Source: an uncultured Pelagibacteraceae bacterium
Lineage (GTDB): Bacteria; Pseudomonadota; Alphaproteobacteria; Pelagibacterales; Pelagibacteraceae
Assembly: GCA_902572225.1 (NCBI GenBank)
Contig: CACGFJ010000006.1
Span: 1-46,074 of the forward strand
DNA length: 46,074 bases
Direction of reading: 5' to 3'
Part shown: piece after piece, positions 38,943 to 46,074 of the stretch
Position numbering within the stretch: the stretch's first letter is position 1
Layout: the number at the start of each line of letters is the position of its first letter
Notes under the pieces: generated by a model
What the model saw: the letters and a program-made list of their open reading frames with translations, nothing else
What the model was told of the DNA's origin: nothing
Databases searched by the model: none
Translations under genes and position numbers: made by a program

Positions 38943-39862
38943 ACAAAATTAAAATTTACAAAAATTTCAAGATTTTAAGAAAACATCAAAATGCTATGAT
39001 ATTAATTGGTAATTTTGATGGCTTACACTTAGGCCATCAAAGATTATTCAAAGAGGCAAAAAAATATAAAAAAAAATATAATTCAAAAATTGGAGTAGTA
39101 ACTTTTGATCCAATACCAAAAATGTATTTTGATAAAAGTATTACGAATTATCGACTTTCAAATCTTAATCAAAAGAGCAGATATTTTAGTGATTATAACG
39201 TAGATTTTTTAATAAATAAAAAATTTGATAAAAAATTCTCCAAAATATCTTGTCATAATTTTATTAAAAATATTTTATGCAAAAAGTTAAGTGCAAGTTA
39301 CATTTTTGTTAGTAATAATTTTAGATTTGGAAATAGGAGAGAGGGTGACGTAAATTTATTAAAAAGATTTCAAAAAAAATATAATTACAAATTAATTAAT
39401 CCAAAACCGTTATATAAAAAAAATAAAATTATTTCCTCAACATTAATTAGAAAATTAATTGAAAATGGCAATTTAAAAATTGCAAATCAACTTTTATCAA
39501 GAAATTGGTCAATAGAAGGTGTTGTAGAAAAGGGTAGAATGATGGGACGAAAAATTGGCTTTCCTACATGCAACATAAATATAAAAAATTATGTAATACC
39601 AAAAGTAGGCGTTTATGCAGTTGATGTTTATATCGAAAAAAATAGAAAAAAGATCAAAGGAATAGCAAATATTGGGTATAGACCTACTTTTAATCAAAAA
39701 AAATTATTACTAGAGGTAAATTTATTTAAATTTTCTGGAAATCTTTATAATAAAAACCTAACTATTAATTTTACAAAATTTATTAGAGGAGAAACAAAAT
39801 TTAAAAATATTGATGCTTTGAAAAAACAAATAAATAAAGATATCAAAGTTGCTAAAAGATAA
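38936..39862 (+). CDS. ribF: Bifunctional riboflavin kinase/FAD synthetase
   Basis: LIGNFDGLHLGHQRLFKEAKK; MMGRKIGFPTCNI; IANIGYRPTF. Confidence 0.93.
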   Translation: MVNKIKIYKNFKILRKHQNAMILIGNFDGLHLGHQRLFKEAKKYKKKYNSKIGVVTFDPIPKMYFDKSITNYRLSNLNQKSRYFSDYNVDFLINKKFDKKFSKISCHNFIKNILCKKLSASYIFVSNNFRFGNRREGDVNLLKRFQKKYNYKLINPKPLYKKNKIISSTLIRKLIENGNLKIANQLLSRNWSIEGVVEKGRMMGRKIGFPTCNINIKNYVIPKVGVYAVDVYIEKNRKKIKGIANIGYRPTFNQKKLLLEVNLFKFSGNLYNKNLTINFTKFIRGETKFKNIDALKKQINKDIKVAKR

Positions 39863-39868
39863 AATTTC

Positions 39869-42616
39869 ATGAGCAAGGAACATATAAATTTACCTAAAAC
39901 AAAATTCTCAATGAAGGCAAATTTGCCAAATAAGGAACCAAATTACATAGAATTTTGGAAGAAAATTGACCTTTACAATTTGTTAAGACAAAAAAGTAAA
40001 GGGCAAGAAAAATTTGTACTTCATGATGGGCCTCCATATGCAAATGGAAATATTCATATGGGTACTGCCTTAAATAAAATCTTAAAAGACATAATTACAA
40101 AATTTCATCAAATGGATGGTAAAGACTCAGTTTATGTTCCTGGATGGGATTGCCATGGTTTGCCTATTGAGTGGAAAATTGAAGAACAGTACAAAAAGAA
40201 TAAAAAAAATAAAAATGATGTTCCAATTATTGAATTCAGAAAAGAATGTAGAGAATTTGCAAATAAATGGATAGATGTCCATAAGAGAGAATTTACAAGA
40301 CTTGGGGTAATCGGTGATTGGGAAAATTACTATTCAACAATGTCATTTGATGCTGAAGCTCAAATAGTTAGAGAGCTTGGAAAATTTCTTAAAGAAGGAA
40401 GCCTTTATAGAGGTTACAAGCCAGTTCTTTGGTCAACTGTTGAAAAAACAGCTTTAGCTGATGCTGAGGTTGAATACATGGATCATGTTTCAGATACAAT
40501 TTATGCAGCATTCAACGTAAAAAATTCAAATTTAGATATAATTAAAGGTGCTGATGTAATAATTTGGACGACAACTCCATGGACTATTCCTGCAAATAAA
40601 GCTTTAGCTTACAATGCTGGCCTAAAATATGTTTTACTTGAAATAAACGATAACAAAAATTTTGTTGATAGAAAGATAGTAATTTCAAAGGATCTACTAG
40701 AACCTTTTAAAAAAGATACTTCTATTGAAAATATAAAAGTTTTAGACGAATTTTTAGGAAAAGATTTGAAAGGAACAATTTGCAGTCATCCATTTTTTAA
40801 AATGGGATATGATTATAATATCCCAATGCTTGAGGCTAATTTTGTTACCACTGAGCAAGGCACAGGTATTGTTCACTGCGCTCCAAGCCATGGACCAGAT
40901 GATTTCAATCTTTGTTTAAATAATAATATTAAAGCAATTGAAACAGTTGATGGTGATGGAAAATATACAAATGAAATTAAACATTTTGAAGGTTTACATA
41001 TTTTTAAGGCCAATAACTTAATTATTGAAAAATTAGATGAGCAAAAAAATTTATTAACAAACGGAAAACTTACTCACTCTTATCCACATTCTTGGAGATC
41101 AAAAGCTCCATTAGTTCACAGAGCAACTCCACAATGGTTTATTTCTATGGAAAGCCATGGATTAAGAGATAAAGCATTAAAAGCCATCGACAATACAGAT
41201 TTTTATCCTTCCAAAGGAAAAGAAAGAATAAAATCAATGATTGAAACTAGGCCTGATTGGTGTGTATCAAGACAGAGAGTTTGGGGTGTACCGCTACCGA
41301 TTTTTATCTCAAAAAAAACAGGTGATGTTTTAGTTGATGATGAAGTTTTTGAAAATATTGCAAAAATTTACGAAAAAGAAGGTTCTGATTGTTGGTTTAA
41401 TGAAGATTATCAGATCTTTCTTGGAGATAAGTATAAAGCAGAAGATTATGACAAATTATCAGATATAGTTGAGGTTTGGTTTGACAGTGGATCTACTCAC
41501 TCTTTTGTCTTAGAAAAAAGAGATGACCTTAAATGGCCTGCATCGATGTATTTAGAGGGTTCAGATCAACATAGAGGATGGTTTCATTCTTCATTACTAG
41601 AATCGTGTGGAACAAGAGGTGTTGCTCCATTTGAAAGCATTCTTTCTCATGGTTTTGTCGTAGATGGAAAAGGTCTAAAAATGTCAAAATCAACAGGTAA
41701 CGTAATTGCTCCACAAGATATACTTAAAAAATATGGAGCTGATATATTAAGAATTTGGGTTGCATCTTCAAATTATGCTGAGGATCTTAGAATAGATTAT
41801 TCAATTTTAGATCAACATGCAGAGTCTTATAGAAAAATTAGAAACACGTTTAGATATCTTTTAGGAAATATTCAAGATCAACATGAAAGTCTTGATTTTG
41901 AAAAAGTTAAGTTTGAAAACTTTGACTCACTTGAAAAATTTATGCTTCACAGAATTTATGTAATTAATGAAAATTTTAAGAACAATTTTAAAGTTTATAA
42001 TTTCCATAATTTGTACAAAGAGTTACTAAATTTTTGTACAGTAGAGCTGTCTGCTTTTTATTTCGATATCAGGAAAGATACTTTGTATTGTGAGGCTTTA
42101 AATTCCAATAAAAGAAAAAACTGCATAACTCTTTTAAATATTATTTTACAGTGCCTTCTTAAATGGTTTGCGCCAATATTATCATTTACAACCGAAGAAA
42201 TTTATCAATTGGTTAAAAAAGAAGAAGACAGCCAAAGCATACATTTACAAAATTTTGTCTCAGTTCCAAATTCTTGGAATAATGAGGAACTTAGTTCAGA
42301 TTGGGAATATGTTAAAAAAATTAGAGATATAGCAAATATTTCAATTGAGAATATGAGAGCTGAAAAATCAATTGGTTCAAGTTTAGAGGCAATGATTGAA
42401 ATAAAGTTAAATAAAGAATTTTATGATAAAGCAAAAAATATTAATTTTGCTGAAATTTGTATAACCTCATCTGCATCTGTAATTAAAGAAGAAAATTTAA
42501 AAAATAGTATTGATGTAGTTGCAAAAAAAGCTCAGGGATCAAAATGCCCAGTTTGTTGGAAAATTTTTGAGTCAAGTTGTGAAAGGCATGGACATCTTAA
42601 TTTAAATGGGCAATGA
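39869..42616 (+). CDS. ileS: Isoleucyl-tRNA synthetase
   Basis: [53 protein letters not shown]. Confidence 0.98.
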   Translation: MSKEHINLPKTKFSMKANLPNKEPNYIEFWKKIDLYNLLRQKSKGQEKFVLHDGPPYANGNIHMGTALNKILKDIITKFHQMDGKDSVYVPGWDCHGLPIEWKIEEQYKKNKKNKNDVPIIEFRKECREFANKWIDVHKREFTRLGVIGDWENYYSTMSFDAEAQIVRELGKFLKEGSLYRGYKPVLWSTVEKTALADAEVEYMDHVSDTIYAAFNVKNSNLDIIKGADVIIWTTTPWTIPANKALAYNAGLKYVLLEINDNKNFVDRKIVISKDLLEPFKKDTSIENIKVLDEFLGKDLKGTICSHPFFKMGYDYNIPMLEANFVTTEQGTGIVHCAPSHGPDDFNLCLNNNIKAIETVDGDGKYTNEIKHFEGLHIFKANNLIIEKLDEQKNLLTNGKLTHSYPHSWRSKAPLVHRATPQWFISMESHGLRDKALKAIDNTDFYPSKGKERIKSMIETRPDWCVSRQRVWGVPLPIFISKKTGDVLVDDEVFENIAKIYEKEGSDCWFNEDYQIFLGDKYKAEDYDKLSDIVEVWFDSGSTHSFVLEKRDDLKWPASMYLEGSDQHRGWFHSSLLESCGTRGVAPFESILSHGFVVDGKGLKMSKSTGNVIAPQDILKKYGADILRIWVASSNYAEDLRIDYSILDQHAESYRKIRNTFRYLLGNIQDQHESLDFEKVKFENFDSLEKFMLHRIYVINENFKNNFKVYNFHNLYKELLNFCTVELSAFYFDIRKDTLYCEALNSNKRKNCITLLNIILQCLLKWFAPILSFTTEEIYQLVKKEEDSQSIHLQNFVSVPNSWNNEELSSDWEYVKKIRDIANISIENMRAEKSIGSSLEAMIEIKLNKEFYDKAKNINFAEICITSSASVIKEENLKNSIDVVAKKAQGSKCPVCWKIFESSCERHGHLNLNGQ

Positions 42617-43103
42617 AAAAATAAATAAACTTCTTGTTGGCTTTATAATTTTAGTTGCATGTTTTGCTTTAGATAGATTTTCGAAAATATATATTTTAAA
42701 TATTTTAAATAATGAAGGACAAGTTGATTTTTACATAAATCAATTCTTAAACATTTATTTGGTTTGGAATACAGGTATTGGATTTGGTTTATTTTCGTCG
42801 GAAGATAAACTTTTCTATAACATCTTTACTGTAATTATAGTCATTATAAATTTGGTAATATTGTATTTCGCTTTGATTGAATCAAAAATTAAATCATTTT
42901 TTTTAATAATAATATTAGGGGGGTCTTTAGGAAACTTATTTGACCGGGTTTATTACAGAGCTGTTCCAGACTTTATAGATTTAAATTATGCAGGATATCA
43001 TTGGTTTATCTTTAATGTAGCTGACATATTTATAACAATTGGTATTATATGCCTTATTTTATCAGAATTTATATTCTATAAAAAAAAAGATGAAAAAAAT
43101 TAA
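42606..43103 (+). CDS. lspA: Lipoprotein signal peptidase (signal peptidase II)
   Basis: [24 protein letters not shown] and [11 protein letters not shown] catalytic motifs. Confidence 0.93.
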   Translation: MGNEKINKLLVGFIILVACFALDRFSKIYILNILNNEGQVDFYINQFLNIYLVWNTGIGFGLFSSEDKLFYNIFTVIIVIINLVILYFALIESKIKSFFLIIILGGSLGNLFDRVYYRAVPDFIDLNYAGYHWFIFNVADIFITIGIICLILSEFIFYKKKDEKN

Positions 43104-43407
43104 ACTAAATTTATTCTTATTAATTGCTTTAGTGCCATTATTGACTTTTTGTGGCGGAGTTAGAGATGCTTTAGAAGGTAAAAAAAGATCTGAACAAAGT
43201 GATGAATTTCTTGTAAAAAAAAAGAACCCCCTGCAAATGCCACCTGACATGAATAAACTTCCTATGCCAGGAGATGATTTGGAAGTAAGCAGTCAATCAA
43301 ATAATGAAGATGTAAAAGATTTACTCAAAATAAAAGACGATAATAACTCTGAGGATTCTAGTAGTGGGTCAGATTTATTAAATAATATGAAAAAGAAAAT
43401 CCAGTAA
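43090..43407 (+). CDS. Small predicted lipoprotein, possibly DUF3035-like
   Basis: ATG at 43090 with signal peptide [36 protein letters not shown]; directly after lspA. The 43039 start in the ORF track is unlikely. Confidence 0.65.
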   Translation: MKKIKLNLFLLIALVPLLTFCGGVRDALEGKKRSEQSDEFLVKKKNPLQMPPDMNKLPMPGDDLEVSSQSNNEDVKDLLKIKDDNNSEDSSSGSDLLNNMKKKIQ

Positions 43408-43410
43408 TTA

Positions 43411-44583
43411 ATGGAGACAAAACATATTATTTTCAAAAATTTCAATAATAAAAATAAACAATTATATAAAAAAAAACTTAGTAATTTCATAAAGTTTAAA
43501 AATTTAAATGAAAAATATCCTTTATTAAAATCTTTAACTAATAATTATGATTATTCATTTCAGAAAAAAAATTTACTAAATTTCAAAAAATACGATGAGT
43601 TTAATTTAATAGGAATGGGAGGATCTATATTAGGCGCACAAGCCATTTATGATTTTCTTAATCATAAAACCAAAAAAAAATTTTTCTTTTATAATAACCT
43701 ACAGAACATTAAAATTACAAAATCAAACAAAAAACGTTTAAATATAATTATATCAAAATCAGGTAATACCTTAGAAACATTATCAAATTTAAACCTGATT
43801 TTATCAAAACAGAAAAGAAATAAAAATTTAATAATAACTGAAAAAAAAAATAATGTCCTTAGAGCTATGGCGAATAAATTGAAATCTGATGTAATAGACC
43901 ATAAAAATTATATTGGAGGAAGATATTCAGTATTATCTGAAGTCGGAATGGTTCCAGCAGAATTAATGGGCTTAAATGAAAAAAAATTTAAACGATTAAA
44001 TTATCTAATAAAAAATAAAACATTTATTAATTTTTTAATTCAAAATGTCTCTTCAATTTACTCAAACATTATTAAAGGAAAAAAAAATTGTGTAATTTTA
44101 AATTATGACGAAAAATTAAATAATTTTTTGAAATGGTACCAGCAATTATCTGCTGAAAGTTTAGGAAAAAAGGGTAAGGGTTTCTTTCCAATAATCTCTA
44201 CAATGCCAAAGGACAATCATAGTCTTTTACAACTATATTTAGATGGCCCAAAAAATAATTTTTTTAGTTTTTTTTTCTCTAGAGATAGAAATCAATTTAA
44301 ATTTAATAATGCTTTTATAATTGATGGAGTAGAACATTTAAAAAAGAAAAGTTTGGATCAAGTCATGTATGCTCAAAAAAAAGCTACGCAAAATGTATTT
44401 AATAAGAAAAAATTATCATTTAGAAGTTTTGAAATTAAAAATAAAAGCGAGGAAACTTTAGGTGAACTATTTACATTTTTTATTTTAGAAACACTAATGC
44501 TAAGCTCTTTATTAAATGTAAATCCAATTAACCAACCTTCTGTTGAATTGATTAAAATAGAAACAAAAAAAATTCTAAAATAG
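43411..44583 (+). CDS. pgi: Glucose-6-phosphate isomerase, compact form
   Basis: LIGMGGSILGAQAIYDFL; KWYQQLSAESLGKKGKGFFPIISTMPKDNHSLLQLYLDGP. Confidence 0.82.
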   Translation: METKHIIFKNFNNKNKQLYKKKLSNFIKFKNLNEKYPLLKSLTNNYDYSFQKKNLLNFKKYDEFNLIGMGGSILGAQAIYDFLNHKTKKKFFFYNNLQNIKITKSNKKRLNIIISKSGNTLETLSNLNLILSKQKRNKNLIITEKKNNVLRAMANKLKSDVIDHKNYIGGRYSVLSEVGMVPAELMGLNEKKFKRLNYLIKNKTFINFLIQNVSSIYSNIIKGKKNCVILNYDEKLNNFLKWYQQLSAESLGKKGKGFFPIISTMPKDNHSLLQLYLDGPKNNFFSFFFSRDRNQFKFNNAFIIDGVEHLKKKSLDQVMYAQKKATQNVFNKKKLSFRSFEIKNKSEETLGELFTFFILETLMLSSLLNVNPINQPSVELIKIETKKILK

Positions 44584-45141
44584 TAATTTTCCAAATATTA
44601 TTTTTGATAAACCATATTTTTTTTCTCTAAGAACTTTAAAATCTTCTATAAAATTTTCTTTAAATTTCTTATTTCTATGTATTACTATTAATGTACTTTT
44701 GTGAGCAATTTTTAAGTCTAAAATTTTCCTTAATAATTTATTTATATTTTTATCTTTAAATGGTGGATCCAAATAAATTAAATTAATTTTTTCATTATCT
44801 ATATTTTCTTTAGAAATTTCATATGCGTTTATTTCCTTGATGACTGAATCTTTATCAATTTCTAACTCTTTAATGTTTTTTTCTAAGACTTTCAAAGAGG
44901 GTTTGTAATTTTCAAAAAAAAAAACTTTTTTTACTCCTCTAGACAAACATTCAATGCCAAACGAACCAGAACCGGAAAATAAATCCAAAACTACGTCATT
45001 TTTGAATTTAATTTTTTCATTTTTAGAATGCTCTAAAATATTAAATATCGACTCTCTAACCATATCCTTTAAAGGTCTTGTTGTTTTATCTGTAGGATTA
45101 TGAATTAATTTCCCTCTTAGTTTTCCACCAATTACTCTCAT
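44575..45141 (-). CDS. rsmD: 16S rRNA (guanine966-N2)-methyltransferase
   Basis: MRVIGGKLRGKLIHNPTDKTTRPLKDMVRESIFNIL; VLDLFSGSGSFGIECLSRG; NLIYLDPPF. Confidence 0.93.
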   Translation of the reverse strand: MRVIGGKLRGKLIHNPTDKTTRPLKDMVRESIFNILEHSKNEKIKFKNDVVLDLFSGSGSFGIECLSRGVKKVFFFENYKPSLKVLEKNIKELEIDKDSVIKEINAYEISKENIDNEKINLIYLDPPFKDKNINKLLRKILDLKIAHKSTLIVIHRNKKFKENFIEDFKVLREKKYGLSKIIFGKLLF

Positions 45142-46073
45142 TTATCTATGACTTTATGACCTATATCTGATCTATAAAAACCATCTTCCCAATTCAATTT
45201 ATTAATCTGATTAATGATTTCTTTTCTACTTGATAAATAACTATCTGAGATATTCACAAAATTTATTACTCTACCTCCAACTGCTACAATTTTGTTTCCA
45301 GAACTTTTTGTTCCAGCATGAAAAATAAAATTATCTTTAGTTGATTTGAATTCTTTTAAATTTTTAATTTCAACATTCTTATTATATTTTTCAGGATATC
45401 CTTTTGAGCATAGAGCAATGCACATACTTTTTTTATTTTTCCACTTTATTTCGTGAGTCTTTAATTTTGAATTACAACAAGAATTTATTATTTCCAATAA
45501 ATCACTGTCAACCAAAGGTAATATAGTTTGGCATTCAGGATCACCCATCCTGACATTATATTCAATTAGGTATGGTTCATTACTTTTTATCATTAATCCG
45601 GCATATAAAAAACCGACGTACTTCTCATTCATTTCACTTATAGCTTTTAAAGTTGGCTCAATTATTTTGTTTAAAATTTTATTCTCTAAATCATCATTAA
45701 TTAAGCTTGAAGGTGAATAAGCTCCCATTCCTCCTGTATTTTTTCCAGTATCACCCTCACCAACTCTTTTATGGTCTTGAGCTGTATTAAAAGTTTTATA
45801 ACTAACTCCATCTGAAATAATAAAAAAACTCATCTCATCACCTTCTAGGAATTCTTCGATTAATACTTGATCTGCTTTCCCAAATTTACCGTCAAATATT
45901 TCATTAACAGCAGTTTTAGCCTCATCAACATTTTGACAAATATAAACACCTTTACCTGCAGCAAGAACATCTGCTTTTACAACAAGAGGAAAATTAGATG
46001 ACGATAAAAATATAAATGAGTCTTTTTTGGATTTGCAAATTTTAAATTTAGCAGTTGGTATGTTAAATTTCTC
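45138..46073 (-). CDS. purD: Phosphoribosylamine-glycine ligase, 5' truncated by window end
   Basis: Frame stays open to the window end (...LVVKADVLAAGKGVYICQN...LIEEFLEGDEMSFFIISDG); HKRVGEGDTGKNTGGMGAYSP. Confidence 0.95.
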   Translation of the reverse strand, partial: EKFNIPTAKFKICKSKKDSFIFLSSSNFPLVVKADVLAAGKGVYICQNVDEAKTAVNEIFDGKFGKADQVLIEEFLEGDEMSFFIISDGVSYKTFNTAQDHKRVGEGDTGKNTGGMGAYSPSSLINDDLENKILNKIIEPTLKAISEMNEKYVGFLYAGLMIKSNEPYLIEYNVRMGDPECQTILPLVDSDLLEIINSCCNSKLKTHEIKWKNKKSMCIALCSKGYPEKYNKNVEIKNLKEFKSTKDNFIFHAGTKSSGNKIVAVGGRVINFVNISDSYLSSRKEIINQINKLNWEDGFYRSDIGHKVIDK

Positions 46074-46074
46074 A

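Noticed and set aside
43039-43089. Upstream start of the lipoprotein ORF after lspA
   Set aside because: The extension disrupts the signal peptide; ATG at 43090 gives [21 protein letters not shown] with a proper lipoprotein signal

Overview
This AT-rich, gene-dense window looks like a streamlined alphaproteobacterial chromosome, most like SAR11/Pelagibacterales (inferred from gene content, base composition and tiny intergenic gaps). I recognise about 51 CDSs. They include amgK-murU, gpmA, an RND pump with adaptor, msrA, a BMP-family nucleoside-type ABC transporter, hsp20, an S9 peptidase, a DapA-like protein plus CFA synthase, an ScfR/RamB-like regulator beside aceA, tldD-pmbA, typA, groES-groEL, ribF-ileS-lspA, pgi, rsmD and purD. 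The first and last CDSs are cut by the window edges. I see no mobile elements, CRISPR arrays, rRNA or tRNA. The window is mostly ordinary core genome and I do not see a clear new multi-gene system. The best non-routine signals are: (1) a compact ROSE-like RNA thermometer candidate in the hsp20 5' UTR, directly downstream of an RpoH-like promoter; (2) two phased arrays of TTTGTAAA sites between the ScfR/RamB-like regulator and aceA, next to an unexplained 53-codon ORF; (3) recurrent 4-bp TTAA/TTAG dual-stop overlaps between convergent genes; (4) a Lys-rich, coiled-coil protein encoded through long poly-A tracts.
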